Origin: Planomonospora parontospora
GTDB lineage: Bacteria; Actinomycetota; Actinomycetes; Streptosporangiales; Streptosporangiaceae
NCBI GenBank assembly: GCA_014647935.1
Contig: BMQD01000006.1
Coordinates: 1-64,000, forward strand
Reading direction: 5' to 3'
DNA: 64,000 bases
The position numbers and the translations under genes are program-made. Shown here one piece after another: positions 1-7,952 of this stretch. A model generated the notes under the pieces. The model worked only from the letters and a program-made list of their open reading frames with translations. It was not told where the DNA came from and ran no database searches. Numbering within the stretch: the first letter of the stretch is position 1; each line of letters opens with the position of its first letter.

Positions 1-60
1 GTCCCCGCCCCCCGAATCGACGAACTCCTGCACACCACCCCCTGGCAGCACGTCGCCTGA
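1..60 (+). CDS. C-terminal end of an unidentified gene (partial)
   Basis: The first 60 bases read as 19 codons ending in TGA (58-60) in a frame open to the left edge. The peptide ends in TTPWQHVA. Too little remains to assign a family. It could be chance, because only 60 bases are visible. Confidence 0.35.
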   Translation, partial: VPAPRIDELLHTTPWQHVA

Positions 61-154
61 GACGGATGACCCCGCCGCACCTCGCCCGCGGGCGTTCACC
101 CGGGCAGACGACGATGGAGACCGCTGCCGACCGGCGGCCGACGGACGGAGCGCA

Positions 155-241
155 CCGCCTATCCGCGCGGGGCGTACATGTTCGGGGCGCAGTGGTTCGA
201 GGAGGGCGCCCAGCGCCGCCTATCCGCGCGGAGCGTACATG
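155..241. repeat. Near-tandem duplication of a gene tail, 61-bp period
   Basis: A 26-bp segment at 155-180 recurs at 216-241 with one mismatch. On the minus strand each copy encodes the same peptide end (MYAPRG) followed by TAG. The copy at 216-241 is the true C-terminus of the YnfA-like gene, and the other lies just beyond its stop codon. It looks like a small duplication at the 3' end of the gene. Confidence 0.75.
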
Positions 242-552
242 ATGACCGCCACCCCTGCCAGGCAGATCAGCGCGCCGATCACGTCCCAGCGGTCGGGGCG
301 GAAGCCGTCCATGACGATGCCCCAGGCCAGGGATCCGGCGACGAACACGCCGCCGTAGGCGGCCAGGATCCGCCCGAAGTGCGCGTCGGGCTGGAAGGTG
401 GCCACGAACCCGTAGGCGGCCAGGGCGAGGATCCCGGCGGCGATCCACGCCGGGCCGCGGTGCTCGCGCCAGCCCTGCCAGATCAGCCAGGCGCCGCCGA
501 TCTCGAAGACGGCGGCCAGGGCGAACAGCACCAGCGAGCGGACGATCGTCAT
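220..552 (-). CDS. YnfA/UPF0060 family small membrane protein
   Basis: This encodes a 110-residue integral membrane protein with four hydrophobic segments, the size usual for YnfA (about 108 residues). It begins [20 protein letters not shown] and ends with [17 protein letters not shown]. The family is distantly related to small multidrug-resistance-type transporters, and its substrate is not established. I chose the ATG at 552 because the family starts there; the frame stays open further upstream but that extension is Pro/Arg-rich and not membrane-like. It is transcribed away from the hydrolase gene at 796. A copy of its last codons is repeated just past the stop. Confidence 0.85.
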   Translation of the reverse strand: MTIVRSLVLFALAAVFEIGGAWLIWQGWREHRGPAWIAAGILALAAYGFVATFQPDAHFGRILAAYGGVFVAGSLAWGIVMDGFRPDRWDVIGALICLAGVAVIMYAPRG

Positions 553-795
553 GACCGGTAGTACAGCGCACGGCCCCGGCCGGTCCGCCACCGGCCCGGC
601 CGGGAATCGGCGAATCGGCGGCGGCCGACCGGCGCGCGTCCCCGGCCTCCGGACCTCCGGACCAGATGACATTTGTCATCGAGCTCGCCCGCAAGATCCA
701 TATGCCTCCGGTGATATCGGCGACTGTCTGCGTGCGGTCAGGAAAGGCAAGATCTTTCCTGGAGGACGCCCCACCCCGACAGAAACCTTCCGATC

Positions 796-2313
796 ATGAA
801 AAGAGTGCCCATGCGCCCTGTGAGACTCACGGCGATCGCCGCCGCCCTGCCCTTGGCCCTGGTCACCGCAGGTGGTCCGGCCGCCGCGGCGAACACCGGT
901 TCGGGTGCCGGGCAGGGGACTATCGTTTGGGGATCGTGCGCCGGCATGCGGCCCGCCGAAGGTCAGAAGCTTCCCACCGGCACCGAGTGCGGCACGCTCA
1001 CCGTCCCCCTCGACCACGCCGACCCCGGCGGCAAGAGCATCGAGCTGGCGCTGATCCGCATCAAGGCCACCGGTTCCGGCAAGCGGTTGGGGTCGCTGGT
1101 GTTCAACTTCGGCGGGCCCGGCGGCTCGGGCGTGGACATCCTGCCGTTGGCCGCTCCGGCCTACACCGCGCTGAACGCCCGCTACGACCTCGTCTCCTTC
1201 GACCCCCGCGGAGTGGAGCGCAGCTCCGGCGTCCGGTGCGGCGACGCCGCGGAGATGGAGGAGTACAACGCCGCCGACGCCACCCCGGACACCCGGGCCG
1301 AGCGGGCACGGTTGAAGCGGGCCACCGCGGAGTTCGTCCGGGCCTGCGAGAAGACCTCCGGTGAGATCCTGCCCCATGTGGGCACCGTCAACGCCGCCCG
1401 GGATCTGGAACTGCTGCGTGAGGCGCTGGGCGAGAGCAGGCTCGACTACTTCGGCATGTCGTACGGCACGCATCTGGGGGCGGTCTACGCGACGATGTTC
1501 CCCGGGAAGGTGGGCCGTTTCCTGCTGGACGCCCCGCTGGACCCCACGGTCTCGTTCCGGCAGCGCACCCTCGACCAGATGAGAGGCTTCCAGCGGTCGT
1601 ACGAGGCGTTCCTCGCCGCCTGCGCCGCGAAGGGCGCCGGCAAGTGCGTCCTCGGCGCGGACCGGAAGAAGGCCGACAGGACCGTCCGGGCCCTGTGGAA
1701 GCGCCTGGACGCCAAGCCGCTGAAGGTCGACCGGCGGGAGCTCACCCAGAGCCTGGCGGTCACCGGCATCGGGGCGGCGCTGTACGCCCAGCAGGCCTGG
1801 CCGGTGCTGGAGCAGGCGCTGGGCGCGGCGCTCAAGGGCGACGGCCGGCTCCTGCTGGGCCTGGCCGACGGCTACACCGGCCGCCGGGCCGACGGCACCT
1901 ACTCGACCATGCTGACCAGCTTCCCGGCCATCAGCTGCGCCGACTCCGCCGAGCGGCCCAGCGCCGCGGAACAGGCCAGGACCGACGCCGCGGCACGGAA
2001 GATCAATCCGATGTTCGGCGGCGCCGGCCTGGGCGGCCTCTGCGGGGCCTGGCCGTTCGCCGGGAGCAACGCGGCCAAGAAGGTCGACGCCACCGGCTCG
2101 GCCCCGATCGTGGTGGTCGCCACGACCGGTGACCCGGCCACGCCGTACGCGTGGGGGCCGAAGCTGACCAAGCAGCTCAGGACGGCCGTGCTGGTGACCT
2201 CCGAGGGCGAGGGCCACGGCGCCTACGGGGTCAACGCCTGCACGACGAAGGTCGCCGACGCCTACCTGATCGACGGGAAGGTGCCCGCCAAGGGCACGGT
2301 CTGCGGCTCCTGA
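796..2313 (+). CDS. Secreted alpha/beta-hydrolase, tripeptidyl aminopeptidase-like (S33)
   Basis: A 505-residue exported hydrolase of the actinobacterial SlpD/SlpE and tripeptidyl-aminopeptidase type, expected to release short peptides or amino acids outside the cell. The N-terminus has basic residues, a hydrophobic stretch and an AAAA-type cleavage region, which is a signal peptide of about 32 residues. The oxyanion-region motif NFGGPGGSG, the nucleophile elbow GMSYG, the acid region TTGDPATPY and the histidine in GEGHGAY supply the Ser-Asp-His triad. Length matches the family. The start may be ATG 796 or ATG 811, since neither has a strong ribosome site and both keep the signal peptide. A strong hairpin follows the stop. 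Substrate is not predictable from sequence alone. Confidence 0.88.
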   Translation: MKRVPMRPVRLTAIAAALPLALVTAGGPAAAANTGSGAGQGTIVWGSCAGMRPAEGQKLPTGTECGTLTVPLDHADPGGKSIELALIRIKATGSGKRLGSLVFNFGGPGGSGVDILPLAAPAYTALNARYDLVSFDPRGVERSSGVRCGDAAEMEEYNAADATPDTRAERARLKRATAEFVRACEKTSGEILPHVGTVNAARDLELLREALGESRLDYFGMSYGTHLGAVYATMFPGKVGRFLLDAPLDPTVSFRQRTLDQMRGFQRSYEAFLAACAAKGAGKCVLGADRKKADRTVRALWKRLDAKPLKVDRRELTQSLAVTGIGAALYAQQAWPVLEQALGAALKGDGRLLLGLADGYTGRRADGTYSTMLTSFPAISCADSAERPSAAEQARTDAAARKINPMFGGAGLGGLCGAWPFAGSNAAKKVDATGSAPIVVVATTGDPATPYAWGPKLTKQLRTAVLVTSEGEGHGAYGVNACTTKVADAYLIDGKVPAKGTVCGS

Positions 2314-2357
2314 CGTCCGCGGCGGCCGGGGAGCCGCGCCGTACGGACATCGCCGCC

Positions 2358-2401
2358 GGCCTGCGGTGGATCTCCTCCAGCCGGGAGATCCACCGCAGGC
2401 C
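2358..2401 (+). terminator. Strong hairpin terminator after the peptidase gene
   Basis: A perfect 18-bp stem (2358-2375 with 2384-2401) closes an 8-nt loop, 45 bp after the stop at 2313. There is no clear T-run, which is common for actinomycete terminators. Confidence 0.75.
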
Positions 2402-2889
2402 GCGGACCGGTCCCGGCCCTCTCCTCACCGCCTCCTTCGACGAAACCGACGGCGGCCTCGCTGAGGGACCGGCCCCTTCCACCCTCGGGGTGAACCACCC
2501 TCACCGTCTCCGAAGACGATCTGGCCGTGCTCCTGGGCGGACCGCCCCGGTATCTGGTCCCCTTCCTCTGGGGCATGATCCCCGAAGGAGGCGACATCGA
2601 AGACCTTCCCCGGTGCACTCAGATCTGGAGCCGCGACGAACCCCGCACCGACCGGACGCCTTCCGGCCCGTAGCCGGTCCAAGACCGTCCGCCGCCGCGC
2701 TCCGGGCCTGGTCGGCCGGGCGCTACGCGGTCCTTCGCGCCACGGTCGTCCGGGTCCGCCCGGACCTGTTGCCGGCACCCGCACCGCGGGTGAGAAGCGG
2801 TGCTCGGGTCACAGGCCGTCACGGCCGGTTCGTCGCCGAGGGCGAGGGCCTGCCACGCCTCCACGGCGATGAGGCCGGAGAAGGCACGC
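2402..2889. other. Intergenic stretch without a convincing gene
   Basis: Open frames cross this stretch but none has a start, ribosome site and protein-like composition together. It contains one copy (2678-2771) of a 94-bp sequence that recurs inside the integrated element at 8897-8990. Confidence 0.5.
2678..2771. repeat. Diverged 94-bp repeat, copy A (chromosomal side)
   Basis: Aligns without gaps to 8897-8990 at roughly three-quarters identity by eye. On the minus strand both copies also read a similar peptide with the pattern GPGRPW..GP..AR.TRPG....TVLD, so they may be fragments of one old gene. Identity unknown. Confidence 0.55.
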
Positions 2890-3270
2890 TCAACCGGCCG
2901 ACTGCCGGGTCCGCCGGCGGACGCGTTCCAGACGGGCGGCGTCCCGCTTCGGATCGCCGGTCCCCAGCGTCATCCGCCGCCGCAGGGTGTACTGAACGAT
3001 CTCCCCCAGAGGCGCGTCCGGGGACTTCTCCCAGGACTTCGGCCGCTTCACCAGCAGCCGCCGCTCGACCTCCTCCTCGGCGCCCTCATCGACGGCGCCG
3101 ACGGCCGCTTCGAGGACCTGGTGCGCCCGGTGCCTGTTCGCCCGATGAGGAGCGCGTTTGTTGCGCCGGATGTTCTTACGGGAGCCCTTGTCGTTCTCCC
3201 CGTAGTCGTTGCGGCGGTCCTTGGCATAACTCAGGCGCTTCTTCTCCTGCGGACTCCTACGCCTCAACAT
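2890..3270 (-). CDS. Conserved hypothetical basic protein
   Basis: A 126-residue, highly basic soluble protein beginning MLRRRSPQEKKRLSYAKDRR. The N-terminal half is rich in Lys, Arg and Asn (NDYGENDKGSRKNI), and the middle has an acidic Ala/Glu/Val stretch. The composition is unlike the shadow frames around it, so I think it is real. I have a sense of similar short proteins in other actinomycetes but cannot name a family or function. A sequence AGGAGG sits only one base before the ATG at 3270, so the true start may be a TTG or another codon slightly downstream. No partner gene is obvious. Confidence 0.65.
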   Translation of the reverse strand: MLRRRSPQEKKRLSYAKDRRNDYGENDKGSRKNIRRNKRAPHRANRHRAHQVLEAAVGAVDEGAEEEVERRLLVKRPKSWEKSPDAPLGEIVQYTLRRRMTLGTGDPKRDAARLERVRRRTRQSAG

Positions 3271-3433
3271 CCCTCCTACTCGATCGGCCTGTTCCAGTCA
3301 GACGGTATCCGTCCGTCGTGGGCGGGATCGAGCCGTTTTCCGTCGAACCGAAACGAGTGGCGGCTCGCCGCGATCGTGGGATGCCGCGTTCCGTGCCATG
3401 GCCGGCATCGGGGCATCGGCGCACAGCGCGGGG

Positions 3434-4222
3434 TCACCTCGTCAGCACCCGGACCTGATCGGCCGGAGGAGCGGTCACGGCCGTATCGCCCCAATGGGAG
3501 AAGACGACCTCCGTCGGGGCCCTCGCGGTCAGCCGCTGCCGTACCGGCCGCCCCTGGCCATCGAGCCAGAGATCGTACGTGGCCTGCGCGCCGAACTCCT
3601 CCAGCAACTGGTTGCGCAGCCGTTCCTGCGCCGCCCTGTCGCCGGCCCGGACCATGGCGTACTCATGCGCGGTGTCCTGCATGAGCGGCAGCGGGTCGTA
3701 CACCTCGAGGAACGCGCCGAGATCCAATTCGTCGAGCGCCGCCTGCACGTCGATGGTGACCGTGTAACGGTCGAGCCCGCCATCGGACGCCGGGCCGCTC
3801 GCCCGTCCTCTCCCCGCCAGCAGCGCATGCACCCGATGGCTGTTCACCAGCGTCATCGCCTGGCTCGTCACCACGCCGATACCGAACAGGTGGGACGGCT
3901 CGTGCTCTTCGGTGATCTTGTCCCAGGTCTTTCCCGGCGCCACCTCTTCTCCCGGCGTCTGCATATACGCGGCACCGCCCGTCCGGATGAGCCGTCCGCG
4001 CAGGCCCGCATCCAGATCGGCGAAGACGTCCTGGTCCTGCCCCTCGGTGACCACGGTGGCGCCCTGGGTCCCCTTCTTCGCCACCCGCTTGACGTCCGGG
4101 CGCGCCTGCAGATACGTCTCGACATATCCGGCGATCTCGGGAGCGGTCTTCGCTCCCGAGCTGCAACCCGCCACCAGCAGCACCAACACGGCGATAATCA
4201 CATATCTGGACACGGCGGGCAT
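3434..4222 (-). CDS. Putative lipoprotein, LolA/LppX-like fold possible
   Basis: A 262-residue exported lipoprotein. The N-terminus MPAVSRYVIIAVLVLLVAGC is a lipoprotein signal peptide with lipobox LVAGC, so Cys20 should be lipidated and the protein held on the outside of the membrane. The pattern of a threonine/valine-rich first half, the phrase AAYMQTPGEEVAPGKTWDKI and a later Y(T)VTIDVQAAL strand resembles actinobacterial LppX/LprG-like lipoproteins that bind lipids, but this is weak recognition. The C-terminus is rich in charged residues followed by beta-strand-like segments. It stands alone, divergent from nothing obvious. Function unassigned. Confidence 0.75.
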   Translation of the reverse strand: MPAVSRYVIIAVLVLLVAGCSSGAKTAPEIAGYVETYLQARPDVKRVAKKGTQGATVVTEGQDQDVFADLDAGLRGRLIRTGGAAYMQTPGEEVAPGKTWDKITEEHEPSHLFGIGVVTSQAMTLVNSHRVHALLAGRGRASGPASDGGLDRYTVTIDVQAALDELDLGAFLEVYDPLPLMQDTAHEYAMVRAGDRAAQERLRNQLLEEFGAQATYDLWLDGQGRPVRQRLTARAPTEVVFSHWGDTAVTAPPADQVRVLTR

Positions 4223-4481
4223 GTTCGCACAGCCGCGTGCAGAACCCTCTGGGCGGAATGTGGAGATCGCGCACAGAAAGATCTACCCATCACCCCGGAG
4301 CCGCGTCCACACGTGGCCCGCTCTCAGGCGTCTTCAGTGACAGTCCGTGCTGCCACTTCCCACGAACATCTCCGCACTTGTTGATCATCAACTGCTGCCC
4401 GAATCCGTCAACGAACGCTGCCACTTCTCACCGACATAGCCATGAGCGGTCACTTCGGCTTTGCATGCACCCACGAGAAGA

Positions 4482-5555
4482 TCACGGCTCATCAAGGTCG
4501 ACGTTCGTGATCAGACGCGCGAGCTCAGGCTCCCGGCGCACGTCTATGGGGCGGAGTTCGCCGGTCCGCGGGGCGCGGTCGAGTAAGAGCTCGTCGGCGG
4601 TGTCGGTGAGCACGTTGGCGGCATCGGCCTCATGCCAGCGCACACCGTCGAAGGACCGGCGCTGGAACCGGCCCGCCAGCAGGCACTCCAGCTGCGGCGA
4701 GCCGTACGAGTCAGTCCTGACCCGGCGCAGTGCGACAACACGTGCAGCCTCGATCCCGGGCGCCACAGCGAACGCCTCGCGCAGCGTCACCAGGACATGA
4801 CCTGCAACCAGGAGCAGATGGTAGACCGCGCGGTCTGTCTTGTTGAGCTTCCGCAGAGTGAGATTGCCGGCCTGGGTCGTGCCGGACATGCGCTCGGGCA
4901 CGGCTTCGACGCCGGGCACCAGGACCACCAGGGAGACTTCCGTACCCTGCACGTCGACCGCGGCGGCGGGCGCTTCGTTGTCGTCGAACGCCTCCGCCAG
5001 GGTCCCCAGCAAGGCGTCCGGATCGTTGGCGAGCAGCCGTTCCCACCCCCGGTCCAGCTCTTGCTGCACCTTGGCACGCTCACGCTCGGCTTCGGCCACC
5101 CAGGCCGCCGCCTCGGCGTTGGCGGTCAGACGGGAGCGCTCGCGGGCCGCGCGGCGTTCGGCGCGGGCGAACCAGCCGAGCCCGGACAGCGCCTGCCGCT
5201 CGTGGCGGCGCAGCATCTTGGCGTGCTCCACCGGCGCGACGGGTGGGGCGACAGGCGGGGTGACGCCGGGGAACTCCGTGCGATGTAGCGAGGTGATCTC
5301 ATTGAAGGCGGCCAGCAGGCGCTCGGCCTCCGCTTCCTTGGTGGCCTGCGCCGGACTGCGCCGGCTGGGCCGGGAGCCGCGCCTGGGACCGCCGCCGAGA
5401 CTGGCGTAGAAGCCGACGGGGCCCGCTCCGGTCGAGAACCCGGTACGGCCTGCTCCGACGTGCACGCGGGCGATGCGCGGGCCGAGGCTGGCCCGCATCC
5501 CTCTACTGCCGGCACTGATGCGAATTCCCGGCGCGACACGGATAGAGAATCCCAT
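4482..5555 (-). CDS. DUF4236 domain protein
   Basis: About 357 residues. The first 45 residues (MGFSIRVAPGIRISAGSRG, then ASLGPRIARVHVGAGRTG) are the Gly/Arg-rich DUF4236 signature. A basic linker follows, then an Ala/Glu/Arg-rich likely coiled coil around residues 110-190, and a mixed C-terminal domain of about 170 residues that I do not recognise. No signal peptide or membrane segment is seen. I place the start at ATG 5555 because the domain begins there; a GTG at 5573 would add six residues. It is divergent from the PASTA gene at 5644, so the 88 bp between them should hold both promoters. Function unknown. Confidence 0.78.
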   Translation of the reverse strand: MGFSIRVAPGIRISAGSRGMRASLGPRIARVHVGAGRTGFSTGAGPVGFYASLGGGPRRGSRPSRRSPAQATKEAEAERLLAAFNEITSLHRTEFPGVTPPVAPPVAPVEHAKMLRRHERQALSGLGWFARAERRAARERSRLTANAEAAAWVAEAERERAKVQQELDRGWERLLANDPDALLGTLAEAFDDNEAPAAAVDVQGTEVSLVVLVPGVEAVPERMSGTTQAGNLTLRKLNKTDRAVYHLLLVAGHVLVTLREAFAVAPGIEAARVVALRRVRTDSYGSPQLECLLAGRFQRRSFDGVRWHEADAANVLTDTADELLLDRAPRTGELRPIDVRREPELARLITNVDLDEP

Positions 5556-5643
5556 GAGTAAAAGTCTAGTCACATAGAGTCACTTCACTACATCTGACCT
5601 GGTAAATTCTCCAAGTTCCATTCCTTCCCCCGAGAGTTCCGCC

Positions 5644-6654
5644 ATGGCCCGCCGCTTCAACCCGCCGCCGAACTGGCCTGCCCTGCCCGACGACTGGACT
5701 CCGCCCAGCGGATGGCGGCCCGACCCCTCCTGGCCTCCGCCGCCTGCGGGCTGGCAGTTGTGGAGTGATGACAGCGGCTACGCGGCCAGGCTGGCCAAGC
5801 GGGTCTGCCTTGGTCCGGTGGCGCACAGCCCCGTCCGTAAAGCCATTCGCGGGACCCTTGTGGGGTTGCTCGCCTCCGCGGTCGCCGTCAACGCCTTCTC
5901 CGGCGGGGAGCCTCCCGCACCTGCGGCAGCAACGGCCAACGCCGTCCCCTCTTCCCGTCCCACGCCCACGGCAGCGGTGACCAGCGCCGCCCCCTCCTTT
6001 ATCCCCACTCCTACAACCAGCCCCGCTTCCGTCGCACTGCCGGATGTGACCGGAGCGGACGAAGATGACGCCACGACTACGCTCATCGCTGCGGGCCTGG
6101 TCCTCAGCTGGATGGATCTGGACAACCTGCCGTCCTGCAGCCTCGATTGCGTCGTGGTCTCCACGAGCCCCGAGAACGGCACCGAACTGGCCCAGGGAAC
6201 GACGGTCCTCCTCGTCCGGGCCGAACGCGAGGTCTACGACTTCTACCGCAAGCGCTCCAAGATGCCCAAGCTCGTCGGGCTCTCCGAGAACAAGGCGTCG
6301 GACGCGCTGGACGCGGTCTCCCCCCTCGTCGAGACCGACCACGTCACCGCCAAGGCCGGGCAGAAGGCCGACCAGGTGATCAAGCAATCACCCAGGGCGG
6401 GCGCCGCGCTCCGTCCCGGCCGTCCCATCCGCCTGACCGTCACCGAGCAGGACCGCTACGCGACGGAGGATGTCCCGGCAGAAAGTGAAGAGCTCGATGA
6501 TGTTCCCGCAGAGGAGAGCAGGGATGTGGTGTCCAGCGTGCATCCAGGTGCCTTCTGCTCGCCCAGCGGCGCGCTGGGCCGCAGCAAGTCAGGTGTTTTG
6601 ATGCGATGTTCCACCAAGGCCGGTGACTCCCGTGCCCGCTGGCGCCGCTCCTGA
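5644..6654 (+). CDS. Membrane protein with PASTA-like repeats
   Basis: A 336-residue protein. Residues 1-38 are a Pro/Trp-rich segment (NPPPNWPALPDDW... PDPSWPPPPAGWQ) seen in many actinobacterial membrane proteins. A single membrane span lies near residues 65-82, followed by a Pro/Ser/Thr-rich linker. Two PASTA-like repeats follow (PDVTGADEDDATTTLIAAGL and PKLVGLSENKASDALDAV), each with the usual SPENGTELAQGTTV/SPRAGAALRPGRPI ending. The tail GAFCSPSGALG...CSTKAGDSRARWRR recurs in actinobacterial surface proteins. PASTA repeats bind cell-wall fragments in kinases and penicillin-binding proteins; no kinase domain is present here. Its stop lies 6 bp before the left attachment repeat of the integrated element. 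Confidence 0.82.
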   Translation: MARRFNPPPNWPALPDDWTPPSGWRPDPSWPPPPAGWQLWSDDSGYAARLAKRVCLGPVAHSPVRKAIRGTLVGLLASAVAVNAFSGGEPPAPAAATANAVPSSRPTPTAAVTSAAPSFIPTPTTSPASVALPDVTGADEDDATTTLIAAGLVLSWMDLDNLPSCSLDCVVVSTSPENGTELAQGTTVLLVRAEREVYDFYRKRSKMPKLVGLSENKASDALDAVSPLVETDHVTAKAGQKADQVIKQSPRAGAALRPGRPIRLTVTEQDRYATEDVPAESEELDDVPAEESRDVVSSVHPGAFCSPSGALGRSKSGVLMRCSTKAGDSRARWRRS

Positions 6655-6660
6655 TCGACC

Positions 6661-6735
6661 GATCTTCCCGGGTGAGGGTTCCGCCGCAGGTCGGGGGCGG
6701 ATGGGGCGGACGAGTCGGCCTGTAGGCCGGGTTCT
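6661..6735. repeat. Left attachment site (attL) with displaced rnpB 3' end
   Basis: Matches 24521-24595 over 75 bp with mismatches only at 6693 and 6701. The stretch 6702-6735 is identical to 24562-24595 and corresponds to the last 33 nt of rnpB plus one base. Sequence identity stops abruptly at 6736. Confidence 0.9.
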
Positions 6736-7038
6736 ATTTCCGCCTGCCCGCGACCTGCGGCGGAATCCGCGATCAGGCTATTGAGCTGCGGGAGCGCCTT
6801 CGTCATTTGACGTTGCTTGCCACCGCCCGCAGACGCGGTGTGCCCCCGATGTGCCCTCAGCCGGATCTCCTGAGAGGCGAGCAGCGGCACCTGAACGAGG
6901 TTTGTTCAGTCGGCCGACCCCTCTTTGACAGGCCCATGTAAGACATCGGGGCCGACCATGGCGTGTTCCAACAACCGTCGTCCGTGTGCTGTATGAAAGA
7001 GATCAGATATCTGACCTCCTCCACACATTGGGGCCGAT
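6736..7038. other. Left end of the element without genes; probable integrase-binding arm
   Basis: No convincing ORF. It contains a 13-bp inverted partner (6751-6763) of the repeat segment 6681-6693, and at 6839-6858 a 20-bp exact copy of 24491-24510. Both fit binding sites for integrase or excisionase on one arm of the attachment site. Confidence 0.55.
6839..6858 (+). promoter_or_regulatory. Candidate integrase arm-binding site, left copy
   Basis: Exact 20-bp match to 24491-24510, in the same orientation. The site contains TGTGCCC twice, 11 bp apart (one helical turn). In the excised circle the two copies would flank the crossover core at about 50 and 100 bp. Inference from position and repetition only. 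Confidence 0.5.
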
Positions 7039-7641
7039 ATGGATGGCGGCATCGTAGCGATCATCACTGGAATCGTCGGAGTAGCGGGCACACTCGGAGG
7101 CGCACTTGTCGGCAGACGAGGTGCGGTCAGAGTGGCTTCGGTAACGAGCGATTCCAACCACGAGTTGGCGCGCCAGGCCGCCCGACGCCAGGCCTACGCT
7201 GCGCTCGGCACGGCCGCGTTTCGGTTCGGCCGCAAGGTCGTTGACATCCAACAGATCATGGACAAGCGCTGGGCCGGATCGCATCCCACTCATGTAGCCG
7301 TGCCAGCCGAGGAGTACGCCGCGCTGGATGCCTGCCTGGACGAGGTGGCACACACCGCCATCAGCGTTCAACTACACGGACCCGTCGAGCTTGTCGATAT
7401 GGCTTGGGACATCTACGTCACTTGTCAACGCGCTGAGAGGGCTCTCGCAAAATACGGGGTAGTCTGCCGATCTACCCTGGAAGAGATCAGAGGGGCGCTG
7501 GAGGCCGCCATGAATGAGGTGTCCCGGGCGCGCGGCATCTTCTTGAGCAACGGGCGTGCACATCTGGAGGGAAAGCCAGTGCCGCTTCAGGGTGATCCGA
7601 CCCTGCGAACCGCAAACAACGGCGACGGGGCTCAAGGCTAA
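7039..7641 (+). CDS. Hypothetical protein with N-terminal membrane segment
   Basis: A 200-residue protein. Residues 1-28 (MDGGIVAIITGIVGVAGTLG plus GALVGRRGAVR) form one hydrophobic span ended by arginines, so the N-terminus is probably membrane-anchored with the rest in the cytoplasm. The remainder is helical, with a likely coiled region at residues 35-80 and another at 120-165. I recognise no enzyme motif. It is the first gene inside the left end of the element. Proteins of this shape occur as cargo in actinomycete mobile elements, but a function cannot be given. Base composition is lower in GC than the surrounding chromosome. Confidence 0.7.
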   Translation: MDGGIVAIITGIVGVAGTLGGALVGRRGAVRVASVTSDSNHELARQAARRQAYAALGTAAFRFGRKVVDIQQIMDKRWAGSHPTHVAVPAEEYAALDACLDEVAHTAISVQLHGPVELVDMAWDIYVTCQRAERALAKYGVVCRSTLEEIRGALEAAMNEVSRARGIFLSNGRAHLEGKPVPLQGDPTLRTANNGDGAQG

Positions 7642-7952
7642 CGCGCTTTCGCCAAGGAATCGCTGCGCTCACGAAGTAGCATCCCGGCGCGGGTTCGGGT
7701 CACGGACATCAGCCATAGTTCATTCGGTGGCAGGCTGACCCGGAGCACAGGCTGCCAGGCCCGAGCGCCAGAAGCGGCGCGGCAGCATGACCGTCCGCTT
7801 TTCAGGCGGAGCGATCACCCTCGTCGGGCACTGGGCGCCGTGGTCAGAGGGCGGTGGACGGTGGCCGAGGTGAGTCCGCGTACGGGGACGTTGCTGTCAG
7901 CGCTACTGTCACCCGTATCGATCTTCGAGCGGAAGACGGGACAAAGGACTTC
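7642..7952. other. Intergenic region in the element cargo
   Basis: No convincing gene. It holds a 65-bp segment (7724-7788) resembling 13955-14020 beyond the nuclease-methylase gene, and a short hairpin (TCCGCTTTTCAGGCGGA) near 7794. A 28-codon ATG frame at 7788 is too short to support. Confidence 0.5.
7724..7788. repeat. Diverged 65-bp direct repeat, left copy around cargo block
   Basis: Similar to 13955-14020 in the same orientation, about three-quarters identical by eye. Shared landmarks are TGGCA, GACCCGGA, GGCCCGAG and GCGCGGCAGC in the same order and spacing. Confidence 0.5.

Noticed and set aside
6661-6735. A tRNA gene as the attachment site
   Set aside because: No cloverleaf or acceptor/T-arm pattern. 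The matched sequence is the end of RNase P RNA.
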